Shown here in pieces: positions 26,518 through 36,900 of a stretch of 52,609 bases of DNA. The DNA is from CBFIGX01 sp965662265. GTDB taxonomy: Bacteria; Bacteroidota; Bacteroidia; Flavobacteriales; UBA7430. Where the stretch lies: assembly GCA_965662265.1 (NCBI GenBank), contig CBFIGX010000011.1:1-52609 (forward strand). Reading direction: 5' to 3'. The first letter of the stretch is position 1; each line of letters opens with the position of its first letter. Made by a program: the position numbers and the translations under genes. The notes under the pieces are model-generated. The model searched no databases, was not told the origin of the DNA, and was given only the letters and a program-made list of their open reading frames with translations.

Positions 26518-28137
26518 CTATCGAGGGATAGCGTCTATCAGAGATTTCGTGTAAATTGACTTAGGCGCATTAAACAAAACTTCGGTTGCAGCAACTTCTT
26601 CTACACAGCCATTATTTAATACTACAATTCTATCGCAGAAATGTTTAACGACCGCCAAATCGTGAGAAATAAATATATAACTCAATTTGAACTTCTCCTT
26701 TATATCGTTTAGTAGGTTTAATACTTGTGCTTGCACAGATACATCTAATGCAGATACAGACTCGTCACAAATAATCACTTTAGGCTCTAATGCAAGGGCT
26801 CGAGCTATTCCAACGCGTTGCTTTTGACCTCCAGAAAGTGTATGTGGATATCTCGAAAAGTAAATCGAGCTTAAACCTACATCTTCTAAAAGGGTAAGAG
26901 CTTTTTGTTTCCTATCAGAGGCAGAAAATCCTATGGAATGAACTTTCATCACCTCTACAATAGTAGCGCCAACCGTTATTCTAGGATTTAGAGCGGAAGC
27001 TGGGTCTTGGAATATCATTTGAACAGACTTCCTGTAAGCGAGTGGTTCTTTTTTCAAGGTCGACAAAATGCATGCTCCATCGTAATAAATAGACCCACTA
27101 TCATAACTCTCGAGATGAACAATACACTTACTAAGTGTACTTTTGCCACAGCCAGACTCTCCAACAAGCCCGAGACTCTCGCCCTCAAAAAGACGTAACG
27201 AAACATCTTTTAGAGCCCTCACAGATTGCTTAGATCCCATGAAACTGGTACTGTTATATGTTTTACATATTTTATCTACCTCTAGCAAAATATCCTTCTT
27301 GGTGTAATCTACTGGAGCTTCTTTGCTGTTTTTAATATAAAAATCATTAATATCGAAATTATCCGATAAAAAATCACGCACCGTAGGTAATAATTTTAAA
27401 CGTCTATTTAGATTAGGCCTACAAGCTATTAGGGCTTTTGTATAAGGATGTTCGGGGTTGCTAAACAATGCTGCAGTTGGCTTAGACTCTACCACCTTTC
27501 CATACTGCATTACCACAATGCGATCAGCAACTTGTCTTACTAAAGCCAAATCATGACTTATAAACAAACAGGCCATTTTATAACGTTGCTGTAATTTTTT
27601 AATAAGTGCTAAAACTTCTTTCTGTACAGTAACATCTAAGGCTGTAGTTGGCTCATCTGCAATAAGCAGTTTAGGCTCGCAACTCAACGCCATAGCTATC
27701 ATAACGCGTTGTTTTTGCCCACCAGATAGCTGATGTGGATAGGCATCAAATATTCTATTTGGCTGTGGAAGTTCAACGGCTTCAAACAAGTCTAAGCACT
27801 TTTTATGGACCTCATTATTGTTCAATAAAAGATGCTCGCTAATGGCTTCACAAACTTGCGCACCACAGGTCATTGAAGGATTTAAAGCCGTCATTGGTTC
27901 TTGAAAAATCATGGCTATCTCAGATGATCTTATAGGCTGCATCTCTTGCTCTGAAAGTTGATGTAAGGCCACCTCTTTATTATTCATGCTGTACGTAATT
28001 TCACCACCATCTAGATGTTCAGAAAAATTATTTAACAACTGCATGACACTTAAACTGCTTAACGTCTTTCCAGAGCCAGACTCACCTACAAGCGCTAACA
28101 TCTCTCCAATATAAATAGATAAACTCACGCCATCCAA
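26518..28137 (-). CDS. ABC transporter ATP-binding protein with two ATPase domains (oligopeptide/DppDF type)
   Basis: A fused double ATPase of the peptide/nickel importer class. Domain 1 has Walker A GESGSGKT near 18-25, LSGGQKQR and the Walker B LLIADEPTTALD. Domain 2 begins near residue 280, with GESGCGKST, LSGGQKQR and VIICDESVSALD. Each half ends with the oligopeptide-type tail (AALFSNPEHPYTKAL; FNAPKSIYTKSL). No permease or binding protein is nearby. The coordinates start at the only usable codon, TTG 28137, yet the frame is open to 28230 and the missing N-terminal strand of domain 1 (LLHIKNLTISF) is encoded there without any ATG, GTG or TTG, so the true start is unclear (see findings). 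Confidence 0.88.
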   Translation of the reverse strand: MDGVSLSIYIGEMLALVGESGSGKTLSSLSVMQLLNNFSEHLDGGEITYSMNNKEVALHQLSEQEMQPIRSSEIAMIFQEPMTALNPSMTCGAQVCEAISEHLLLNNNEVHKKCLDLFEAVELPQPNRIFDAYPHQLSGGQKQRVMIAMALSCEPKLLIADEPTTALDVTVQKEVLALIKKLQQRYKMACLFISHDLALVRQVADRIVVMQYGKVVESKPTAALFSNPEHPYTKALIACRPNLNRRLKLLPTVRDFLSDNFDINDFYIKNSKEAPVDYTKKDILLEVDKICKTYNSTSFMGSKQSVRALKDVSLRLFEGESLGLVGESGCGKSTLSKCIVHLESYDSGSIYYDGACILSTLKKEPLAYRKSVQMIFQDPASALNPRITVGATIVEVMKVHSIGFSASDRKQKALTLLEDVGLSSIYFSRYPHTLSGGQKQRVGIARALALEPKVIICDESVSALDVSVQAQVLNLLNDIKEKFKLSYIFISHDLAVVKHFCDRIVVLNNGCVEEVAATEVLFNAPKSIYTKSLIDAIPR

Positions 28138-28238
28138 AACGCGGTTCTTTCCTTGAGATTCATCAAAAGAAATGGTAAGGTTCTTAATATGTAATAAGGG
28201 TGCTTTGATAATAACGAATATATAACTTCCTTAACTTG

Positions 28239-28961
28239 CTACAAACTGAAACTAACCTGATCGTCTCGAAGAAGCTTTTCGTTTCTATATCTTAAGAATA
28301 TTTGAGCAGTAGCCAAAACATCTTTCTCGCAATACTTAGCAATTCGCTTTAAATCATTTTCCTGCCAGTAAACTTGGCTCACCATACTCCCGTCGATATC
28401 GTCTTTAGGAGTAGGAATATTAAATATTGCACAAAGCAACTTAATAGATGTATAGTGCTTATAATCGCCGAATTTCCATAACTCCATCGTATCTAAATGC
28501 TGGATTTCCCATGGTTTTTTGCCTGCAATCTGAAGTATCCGTGGCAAATCAACACCATTAATGAGCATACGCCTACAGATGTACGGTATATCAAATTCTT
28601 TAGAGTTATGTCCGCAAAGTAGTTGCTTAGCATGGTTAAAGTGCTTAGAATTTAAAAGTTGAGCAAATTCACCTAGTAGAATTTCCTCATGATGATTGTA
28701 AAAAGACTTCAACCTAAAAGTCTGCATACCATCGCCATAATGAATAAAGCCTACAGAGATACACACAATCTTCCCAAATTCGGCAAGTATTCCTGCGCGT
28801 TGATGATAATAGTCTTCAGCGGTGAATTCATCTTTGCGTTGCCACTTGGTTTTTTCTGACCATAAATGCTGCATCTCTTGGCTAAGATCGTTATAAGTAG
28901 ATGCTCCGCTTACCGTTTCAATATCTATAAATAATATATTTTGAATATCTATTTGATTCAT
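28239..28961 (-). CDS. 3'-5' exonuclease (DnaQ-like, PolB-type)
   Basis: A 240-residue DEDD-type exonuclease domain. Exo I reads LFIDIET (DxE) at 10-16; Exo II is at CGHNSKEFDIPYI near 117-129; Exo III is the YCEKDVLATAQIF helix near 208-220, where the last Asp lies four residues after Tyr, fitting a DEDDy arrangement. All four acidic residues are present, so it is probably active. The substrate (DNA or RNA) cannot be told. Its stop lies about 10-100 bases before the ABC gene depending on where that gene begins; both are on the minus strand. Confidence 0.85.
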   Translation of the reverse strand: MNQIDIQNILFIDIETVSGASTYNDLSQEMQHLWSEKTKWQRKDEFTAEDYYHQRAGILAEFGKIVCISVGFIHYGDGMQTFRLKSFYNHHEEILLGEFAQLLNSKHFNHAKQLLCGHNSKEFDIPYICRRMLINGVDLPRILQIAGKKPWEIQHLDTMELWKFGDYKHYTSIKLLCAIFNIPTPKDDIDGSMVSQVYWQENDLKRIAKYCEKDVLATAQIFLRYRNEKLLRDDQVSFSL

Positions 28962-28995
28962 ATATACTTAATTTGTTTTATGCTTGATAGACGCA

Positions 28996-30144
28996 TCACG
29001 AGTCGAACTGCTTGATTATTTCTTTGATATAAAAGTCTAGATCCGAAGTAGTCTTTTTGAGATTCTCTTCACGATTATGCCCTAATCTTACAGCGACTAA
29101 ATTTAGCGCAGGAATAGTAATAACATATTGACCATTGATTCCTCTCATACAAAAAACAGGGTATTTGTATTCGGTATAATAAAGCCACCAAGAATACCCA
29201 AAATGAGAAGCAACAGCTGGAGTCAAAGATGTATTAACATATTTAGCATCGACGATCTTCTTGCCGAACCATTGCCCTTGGTTTAGGTATAAATAGCCAA
29301 AACGTGCAAAATCGAGTGCATTCGAATTCAAACAACAATACGCTTTCTCTAATCCTTCCTCATCATCTAACATCCATTGAGCATCATCGCTTGCGCCCAT
29401 GGGTTTCCATAGTTTTTCTGAGGCATACACACTTAGGCTCATTCCTGTAACGCGTTCAAGTATAATGCCTAATAATTGAGTGCTTCCAGACTGATATTGA
29501 AAGGTCTCTCCTGGTTTGTTTACAAAATCTAAAGAGTACATAAGTGACTCTAAATCTTTTGTGAAATAGGCCTCTGCGGTAATTCCAAATGGATTGAAAT
29601 AGTCTTCATGCCAATCGAGTCCAGAGCTCATCGTAAGAAGGTGCTCTATAGTAACCTCTTGATTAAAATGGTTGCCATATCTGTCATACTCAGGAATAAT
29701 CTCTATAATATTTTGATCAACTCCTCTAAGATAACCTTCGTCTATAGCTATACCAATTAAAATACTCACCACCGATTTAGTCATAGAAAATGAGTTGGTT
29801 TTTGAAGTACGTGAACCAATACCCCAATATGCCTCATAACACAAACTATCATGCTGTATTACTGTAAAAGCAATAGAGTTTGTTTTTATAAGTTTATCAA
29901 GAAGAGCATCCGAAAGGTTGTTTTGATTATACGCTACTGCCAGAGGCCAATCATGAACTTCTGATGCTTTGACTGAGCGTGTATTAAAAAAATCGATGTC
30001 TTCTATCGTGGCGGAGTTGTTCCCTCGCATATAACCAATAGTTAATGCTTTGTACACATAGGTTTTTCCGGTGATAAAAATATAAGCATTGATAGCAATT
30101 AAAATAATTGCTATACTTTTCATAAATAAGATCAACCATTTCAT
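28996..30144 (-). CDS. Serine hydrolase, class C beta-lactamase fold
   Basis: A 382-residue membrane-anchored or exported protein. After a hydrophobic N-terminus (WLILFMKSIAIILIAINAYIF), the beta-lactamase/DD-peptidase-like domain has the SMTK (SxxK) nucleophile motif, the FQYQSGSTQ segment at the Tyr-x-Ser position, and a C-terminal RGINGQYV that resembles the third motif of the 6-aminohexanoate-dimer hydrolase group. It should be an active hydrolase, but the substrate is unknown; esterase or amidase activity is more likely than beta-lactam resistance. ATG 30144 is preferred over a TTG at 30174. It is followed by the exonuclease gene after 34 bases. Confidence 0.83.
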   Translation of the reverse strand: MKWLILFMKSIAIILIAINAYIFITGKTYVYKALTIGYMRGNNSATIEDIDFFNTRSVKASEVHDWPLAVAYNQNNLSDALLDKLIKTNSIAFTVIQHDSLCYEAYWGIGSRTSKTNSFSMTKSVVSILIGIAIDEGYLRGVDQNIIEIIPEYDRYGNHFNQEVTIEHLLTMSSGLDWHEDYFNPFGITAEAYFTKDLESLMYSLDFVNKPGETFQYQSGSTQLLGIILERVTGMSLSVYASEKLWKPMGASDDAQWMLDDEEGLEKAYCCLNSNALDFARFGYLYLNQGQWFGKKIVDAKYVNTSLTPAVASHFGYSWWLYYTEYKYPVFCMRGINGQYVITIPALNLVAVRLGHNREENLKKTTSDLDFYIKEIIKQFDS

Positions 30145-30256
30145 ATACGATGAATTGTATTTAAAGATACACAATTAGAATGGGCAAATACTGCCAGAAG
30201 CTTTAAATTATTTGCTATTGTAACATTCAAAAAGGCTACTTAATGTAGGCTTTAAA

Positions 30257-31969
30257 TTATTCTGATAAACAGATGAAAAGGCCTTTATCTGTTTTTTCTA
30301 CTTTGGTAAGATTATGCTTTGCTAGACCTTTGAGGCTTTTATCCCATTGCTTGTTGCTCAAATCCAGCATCTCTTTGAGTTCATTAAGATTTATTTTTTG
30401 CTTCTCTTCAAGAATGTCGTATATCAACTTCTCGTTTTCTTTGAGTTCTAAAACCTTTTTATCATCAAAAGATTCTGGTCTCATTTGTGGGAAGAATAAA
30501 ACTTCTTGAATAGATGATTGATTGGTCATCAACATGGTCAATCTATCAATACCTATTCCCATTCCTGATGTAGGAGGCATTCCGTATTCAAGAGCTCTTA
30601 AGAAGTCTTGATCAATAAACATGGCTTCGTCATCTCCCTTGGCTGAAAGAGCTAACTGTTCTTCAAAACGAGCTCGTTGGTCGATAGGGTCATTTAATTC
30701 TGAATAAGCATTGGCGATTTCCTTTCCATTAATCATTAATTCAAATCGCTCTGTTAATGCTGGATTGTCTCTATGGGTTTTACACAAGGGAGACATCTCC
30801 TTTGGATAATCGGTTATAAATGTGGGTTGTATATAATTAGCCTCACATCTCTCACCAAAAATTTCATCAATTAATTTCCCTTTGCCCATAGATGAATCCA
30901 CTTCGATATCTAAACTTTTACAAGCATTACGAAGTTCTTCTTCATCCATCCCGGTTATATCTATTCCGGTATGGTCTTTAATGGCATCGGTCATTGTAAC
31001 TCTGGCAAATGGAGCTTTAAAGCTAATTTCTTCTTTGCCAGAAATAACTTCAGTAGCCCCGTTTACATCTAGGGCAATACGTTGGATAAGCTGCTCGGTG
31101 AAGTCCATCATCCAGTTATAATCTTTATAGGCTACATATATTTCTAATACGGTAAATTCTGGGTTATGGGTTCTATCCATTCCCTCGTTGCGGAAATCTT
31201 TAGCAAACTCATACACCCCATCAAAACCGCCTACAATCAATCGTTTTAAGTACAACTCGTTGGCGATACGCAAATAGAGTGGAATATCTAGTGCATTATG
31301 ATGTGTTATAAATGGTCTGGCAGAAGCGCCTCCAGGAATCGGTTGTAAAATAGGTGTTTCGACTTCTAAATATTTGCGTTCGTTAAAAAACGACCGCATG
31401 CTATTCATCAATTTCGTTCGCTTAATGAAGGTCTCCTTAACGCCATCATTCACAACCATATCAACATAACGTTGGCGATAACGCAACTCTGGGTCCTTAA
31501 AGCCATCATACACATTTCCTTCTTCGTCAGTTTTAACCACTGGTAGTGGTTTTAGAGACTTAGAAAGTAACGTAAAGGTTTTTACCAGTATAGAGATTTC
31601 GCCTACTTGAGTTTTGAATAGCTCGCCTTCTATACCAATAAAGTCACCCATATCGAGTAACTTTTTAAATACTTCATTATAGAGTGTTTTATCCTGATCT
31701 GGACAAATTTCATCTCTATTAAAATAAATTTGGATTCGCCCCTGTGCATCTTGAAGTTCTGCAAAAGAGGCTTTCCCCATGATTCGTCTACTCATCAAGC
31801 GACCTGCCAAACACACCTGTTTACCCTCCTCATAATTATTCTTAATCTTAGAAGAATAATCGGTTACTGGATATTCCGATGCCGGATAAGGTTCGATGCC
31901 TAAAGCTCTCAATTTGTTAAGGGAGTCTCGACGACCGATTTCTTGCTCTGATAGTTGTCTACTCATCAT
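30257..31969 (-). CDS. lysS: Lysine--tRNA ligase (class II)
   Basis: A 570-residue class II LysRS. It has the N-terminal anticodon-binding OB fold (VCLAGRLMSRRIMGKASFAEL), motif 2 FRNEGMDRTHNPEFT, and motif 3 GIGIDRLTM. A C-terminal tail of about 70 residues after motif 3 (LNELKEMLDLSNKQWDKSLKGL) looks like a small winged-helix domain; such tails are seen in some Bacteroidota LysRS. An in-frame TTG at 32023 would add 18 residues but a perfect -7 element lies between it and the ATG at 31969, so 31969 is taken. Confidence 0.95.
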   Translation of the reverse strand: MMSRQLSEQEIGRRDSLNKLRALGIEPYPASEYPVTDYSSKIKNNYEEGKQVCLAGRLMSRRIMGKASFAELQDAQGRIQIYFNRDEICPDQDKTLYNEVFKKLLDMGDFIGIEGELFKTQVGEISILVKTFTLLSKSLKPLPVVKTDEEGNVYDGFKDPELRYRQRYVDMVVNDGVKETFIKRTKLMNSMRSFFNERKYLEVETPILQPIPGGASARPFITHHNALDIPLYLRIANELYLKRLIVGGFDGVYEFAKDFRNEGMDRTHNPEFTVLEIYVAYKDYNWMMDFTEQLIQRIALDVNGATEVISGKEEISFKAPFARVTMTDAIKDHTGIDITGMDEEELRNACKSLDIEVDSSMGKGKLIDEIFGERCEANYIQPTFITDYPKEMSPLCKTHRDNPALTERFELMINGKEIANAYSELNDPIDQRARFEEQLALSAKGDDEAMFIDQDFLRALEYGMPPTSGMGIGIDRLTMLMTNQSSIQEVLFFPQMRPESFDDKKVLELKENEKLIYDILEEKQKINLNELKEMLDLSNKQWDKSLKGLAKHNLTKVEKTDKGLFICLSE

Positions 31970-31982
31970 GTTTAATTTTCCC

Positions 31983-31990
31983 CAAATATA
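31983..31990 (-). promoter_or_regulatory. -7 element of the lysS promoter
   Basis: TATATTTG on the minus strand perfectly matches the -7 consensus, 13 bases upstream of the lysS ATG. No TTG falls at the right -33 distance, so the call rests on the -7 box. It argues against a longer lysS start. Confidence 0.4.
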
Positions 31991-32064
31991 CCAAAGATTG
32001 GCAGATAAATCTTTACTTTGCAATCTCCTATTTTTGCAAAAAACAATAGAATAAAATTCAAATT

Positions 32065-33045
32065 ATGAAAGAACTTATTTCTGATTTTTCAAACCAACTA
32101 AGGCATGCCTTAGAAATTGGTGCCAATTCAACTTTAGCACCGAGTAATAAAACAATTAATAATGTAATGATTTCGGGTTTAGGGGGCTCTGGTATTGGCG
32201 GAACAATCGTCTCTGAGTTAATTGCGGACGAATGCATCGTACCTATAAAAACTAATAAAGGATATCACCTACCTAACTACATCAATGAAAACACCTTAGT
32301 GATATGCTCCTCTTTTTCTGGAAATACCGAAGAAACTATTGAAGCTTTTCACTTAGCAAAGGGTAAAAACGCACAAATTGCCTGTGTTAGCTCTGGAGGG
32401 ACACTCAAAGAGTTGGCACAAACACACAATTATAATTACATCCAACTTCCTAAGGCCGAATCTCCTCGAACAATGATGGGCTATTCGATTACCCAATTAC
32501 TTTATTTCCTTCATCATTACGGTTTAATCGGTAATGCTTTTGTTGACGGACTCACTAAAGCTGCTCAGCTGATAGATGATCAACAAAATCATATTCAATC
32601 CGAAGGGATGAAGTTAGCTCAATTCTTACAAGGTAAAATCCCAGTATTATATGCATGTGATGGCTTTGAAGGAATGGCAGTTCGATTTAGACAACAGCTA
32701 AATGAAAACTCTAAAATGCTTGCTTGGCATGGTATTGTACCAGAAATGAATCACAACGAACTTGTAGGTTGGCGAACTAAAAATGACCGTTTAGGTGTAG
32801 TTTTCTTCCGGAACACGAGTGATTATAAGAGAAATCAAAAACGATTAGAGATTAACAAAAAAGTTATTTCAGGATATAGCCCTACAATGGAATGTTGGTC
32901 TCAAGGTGATTCTATTTATGAAAAGACCTTTTATTTAGTGAATTTGTGCGATCATGCCTCATTTATTTTATCTCAGGAAAATGGTGTTGAAGCCGCAGAA
33001 ATAGAAGTGATTGATATGCTGAAAGGAGAGCTGGCAAAATTTTAG
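32065..33045 (+). CDS. Bifunctional phosphoglucose/phosphomannose isomerase (SIS domain)
   Basis: A 326-residue SIS-fold sugar-phosphate isomerase. The phosphate loop SGLGGSGIGG lies near 37-46, SSFSGNTEET near 82-91 is the second SIS loop, and the EMNHNELVGW segment near 229-238 holds the catalytic Glu/His set typical of the PGI/PMI family. It would interconvert fructose-6-phosphate with glucose-6- or mannose-6-phosphate. Both activities are known for the family, but which matters here is not visible. A TATTTTTG -7-like box lies at 32029-32036. lipB follows after 19 bases. Confidence 0.88.
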   Translation: MKELISDFSNQLRHALEIGANSTLAPSNKTINNVMISGLGGSGIGGTIVSELIADECIVPIKTNKGYHLPNYINENTLVICSSFSGNTEETIEAFHLAKGKNAQIACVSSGGTLKELAQTHNYNYIQLPKAESPRTMMGYSITQLLYFLHHYGLIGNAFVDGLTKAAQLIDDQQNHIQSEGMKLAQFLQGKIPVLYACDGFEGMAVRFRQQLNENSKMLAWHGIVPEMNHNELVGWRTKNDRLGVVFFRNTSDYKRNQKRLEINKKVISGYSPTMECWSQGDSIYEKTFYLVNLCDHASFILSQENGVEAAEIEVIDMLKGELAKF

Positions 33046-33064
33046 TTACTAAGCTCGATTCTTC

Positions 33065-33775
33065 ATGCAAAAAGTAACATTTATAAATCTAGGCCTCATA
33101 GACTACAAAAAAGCCTGGGATTATCAAGAAGAGCTTTTTCAGTCTATTATTAATGTTAAAAAAGAAAATAGACGTCTAGAAAAAGAGGGGAAATTTGGGA
33201 AAGAAACAAATTCCAAACTCATTTTTTGCGAACACCCTCACGTGTTTACCCTGGGAAAGAGCGGACAACAATCACATTTGTTAGTAAACGAAGCGCAGCT
33301 TGCTGCCAAAGGCGCTCAATATTATAAAATAAATCGTGGAGGCGACATTACATATCACGGGCCTGGTCAGCTAGTGGGTTATCCTATATTTGACCTCGAC
33401 AATTTTTTTACCGATATACATAAATATTTACGCTATCTGGAGGAAGCTGTGATACGAACCCTGGCAGAATACAATATTAAAGCGGGTAGAATTGAAGGAT
33501 CTACAGGTGTTTGGCTTGATTGGGATAATCCTAAGGCGAGGAAAATATGTGCCCTAGGTGTGCGATCTAGCCGCTGGGTAACCATGCACGGCTTTGCCTT
33601 TAATATCAATTCTGATTTAGATTATTTTACAAATATCATCCCTTGTGGAATAAGCGATAAGACAGTAACATCCTTAAGGGCGGAGCTTGGAAAAGAAATA
33701 GATATGTCAGAGATTCAAGAAAAAATGAAAACTCATTTATCTACTCTTTTCAACATGACACTAGTAGAGTCATAA
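33065..33775 (+). CDS. lipB: Octanoyltransferase LipB
   Basis: LipB moves an octanoyl group from acyl-ACP onto the lipoyl domains of 2-oxoacid dehydrogenases and glycine cleavage H protein. Visible marks in 236 residues: EHPHVFTLGKS, RGGDITYHGPGQLVGYP (the family hallmark) and KICALGVRSSRWVTMHGFAFN, with the active-site Lys in its first residue, followed by the catalytic Cys in NIIPCGISDKTVTS. Length is normal. It shares a strand with the isomerase, probably one transcript. Confidence 0.95.
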   Translation: MQKVTFINLGLIDYKKAWDYQEELFQSIINVKKENRRLEKEGKFGKETNSKLIFCEHPHVFTLGKSGQQSHLLVNEAQLAAKGAQYYKINRGGDITYHGPGQLVGYPIFDLDNFFTDIHKYLRYLEEAVIRTLAEYNIKAGRIEGSTGVWLDWDNPKARKICALGVRSSRWVTMHGFAFNINSDLDYFTNIIPCGISDKTVTSLRAELGKEIDMSEIQEKMKTHLSTLFNMTLVES

Positions 33776-33912
33776 CACAAAAACTAAATACATTAGATGC
33801 AAGCAATTTCAGATCTAAAATAATGGATCAACTATTCTAAATCTTTGCTATTCTACTTGTTAAAGGTCTTTATCAAAAAAATGTTCTGTAAATAATTGCT
33901 TGCTATAGCTTT

Positions 33913-36900
33913 ATGCAGATAAGACACAAATTGTCGTTAAGAATGTCTAAACTTGTAGGTATGGAACATATCCCATTTAAAATATATAGTGCTTCTGCAG
34001 GGTCTGGAAAAACCTTCACCCTAGTCAAAGAATACCTTAAAATATGTTTACAGACACAGCGGCCCAACGCTTTTAGTCAGATTCTTGCCATTACCTTTAC
34101 AAATAAGGCTGCATCTGAAATGAAAGCTCGAATCATGAGTACCCTTAAAGCTTTCTCAAATTTAGATTCGGCAGATCAAACAGAAAAAGACATGCTAGCG
34201 CTTATCTCTTCTGAATGTGATATAGACACACAAGAAATAAGCCGAAGAGCACAACAAATATTTGTTAGCATACTTCACAACTATTCTCAATTTTCTATAG
34301 GTACTATTGATAAGTTTACACATCGAATCATCAGAACCTTTGCTCAAGATTTAGGTTTGCCCAATAACTTTGAGGTTGAAATGGAGCACGAGCTTTTACT
34401 GAAAAAGGCTGTCGATATTCTCATCAGCAGAACTGGTGAAAATGAAAAACTTACCAAAGTTTTTGTTAGCTTTATTAAGGACAAAACTGCCGAAGATAAG
34501 AGTTGGCTCATAGAAAATGACTTTTATGCTGTTGCCAAAGAATTATTGAAAGAAAGTGGGCAAAAACACTGCGACAGTCTAAAGTCTTTGAGCTTAGATG
34601 ACTTTTTTGAACTCAAAAAAGAGCTCCACAAGTACATCAGCGAATTTGACAATGAACTTGTCAAAATAGGGCAATCCTTTGAGTTATCCTGCGCAAATAA
34701 GCAACTAGAAGCTTCTTGGTTTAAGGGTGGGGCAAGATCTGGAATTACCAAGTATTTCGAATATCTAAAAAATAAAAACTGGGAAAAGTATATTCCTAGC
34801 CCTACGAACTCTAGTAATTTTGAACACGAAAATTGGTATTCTGGAACAGCTCCAAATAGCTCGCATGAGGACATTGACTCTATTCAAAATGAATTTCTTC
34901 CTGCCTATCATAGAGCACTTAATTTACTGAAGGATTACCCTAAATATATTCAATTTAAGCTCATCGAAAAGAATTTCTATGCGATGACTGTTTTGCATGA
35001 AATTTCTAAAGAAATGGAGCAAATCAAATTACAAAATAACATCATACCTATAGGAGAATTCAACAAAAAAATTGCTCAAGTTTTACAAGGTGAAGAAGGA
35101 AATTTCATCTATGAACGTCTGGGAGAACGCTATGCCAATTACTTTATAGATGAGTTTCAAGATACCTCGCAATTGCAGTGGAATAACTTACTTCCTCTTA
35201 TAGAAAACGCAATTGCCGATAGCTTAAAGCCAGGAACAGCAATGCTAGTAGGAGACCCAAAACAGGCCATATATCGATGGCGAGGTGGCGAGGTCGATCA
35301 ATTTATTGCACTCCAAGACAAGGCGAAAAATTCTTGTTTGCAAACTTCTTACCGCATGCAAAGTATGCAACTAGAAAACAATTACAGATCAGGAGCCGAA
35401 ATTGTTAATTTTAACAACAAGCTGTTCTCCTCAATATCCCATTTAATAGAGAATGTAAGCTATAGCCAGTTATTTAATAAGTTAAATGCAAAAGCAAATA
35501 AAAAAACGGGTGGTTATGTGTCGCTAGAGTTCATACCCCACGACATTAATCATGATCAAATACAATTACAAAAATGCTTAGACTGTATTTCTGAACTTAT
35601 AGATGATGGATATAACTATGGAGATATTTGTATATTAACACGAACAAAAGCAGATGGAGCCGACATTGTAAAAATGGTGTCTGACGAAAATATCCCTGTA
35701 ATATCTTCGGAATCTTTACTCTTAGAACAATCGCCAGAGGTTCGATTTTTACTCAACTTCTTAAAGTTCTTAAATCAGCCACACCATCCTAGGTATAGAT
35801 TTAAAATAATTGCCTACCTCTATGAAGTAGAGCTTTGTCCTTGGACACTAGAAACGCTACATCTCAAATTACAGTATTTGTGTAAATGCACCACCAAAGA
35901 ATTCAATAAATTCCTCAAAAACATTATTGATGACTTTGATATGCAACGTTGGCGCTCTTTTTCTTTAGTAGAATTGTGCCATACCATTATTAAAACAGTA
36001 AACCTCGAAAAGCGAGCTAGAGTATATATGCAGTTTTTCTTAGATGAACTTCTGATTTTTTCTAATAAGCAGTCTCAAGATTTGCATGGTTTTATAACCT
36101 ATTGGGAAGAAAGAGCACATAAATTGTCTGTTGCCATTCCTGAAGGCATTAACGCTATTCAGGTAATGACGATTCACAAATCAAAAGGACTTGAATTTCC
36201 TGTTGTTATATTCCCTTTTGCAAATTGGAATGCCAGTTCTGAGCCCCATCCTAAGGCATGGGTAAATACGGTATATCCGGAGCTTAATAATCTTAGCACA
36301 AGCCTTATACCTATCAATAAAAATCTAGAGCGCGCCTCAGAGTCATTACAAAACATTTACAAAGAACATAAATCTAAGGTGCTACTTGACAATCTAAATA
36401 TGCTTTATGTGGCCCTTACAAGGCCAAAAGAAAGATTGTATATTTTCAGCTCCCCTAAAAACAAAACTAAAAACTTGAGTCGTTACTTTGATATTTTCTT
36501 AAGAAGTGAAGACCTATGGGAAGACTCAAAAAGCAGCTATGAGTTTGGGTCAAAAACCAAAAGGCAGGCAAAGCGAAAACATAACAATAAATATATAAGT
36601 TTGGCAGTGCCTATAAAAAACCTCAATAAGATATTAAAAGTGAGCAGGCAAGCGCCAAAATTTTGGGATATTGAAAATCCTGAGAAAGGAATGGCATTAG
36701 GTAAAAAAGTTCACCAGGTACTATCATATATTTCTACAAAAGATGACATAGATACAGCTCTAAAAAAAGCCCTACAAACTGGCTATATTTTACAAGAAGA
36801 CGTAAAAGAAATTCGCCATTTATTGGTAACTCTAATCAATAAAAGCGACGCAAAAAAATACTTCACTCATGGACTAAAAGTGAAAAATGAGGAAGACATT

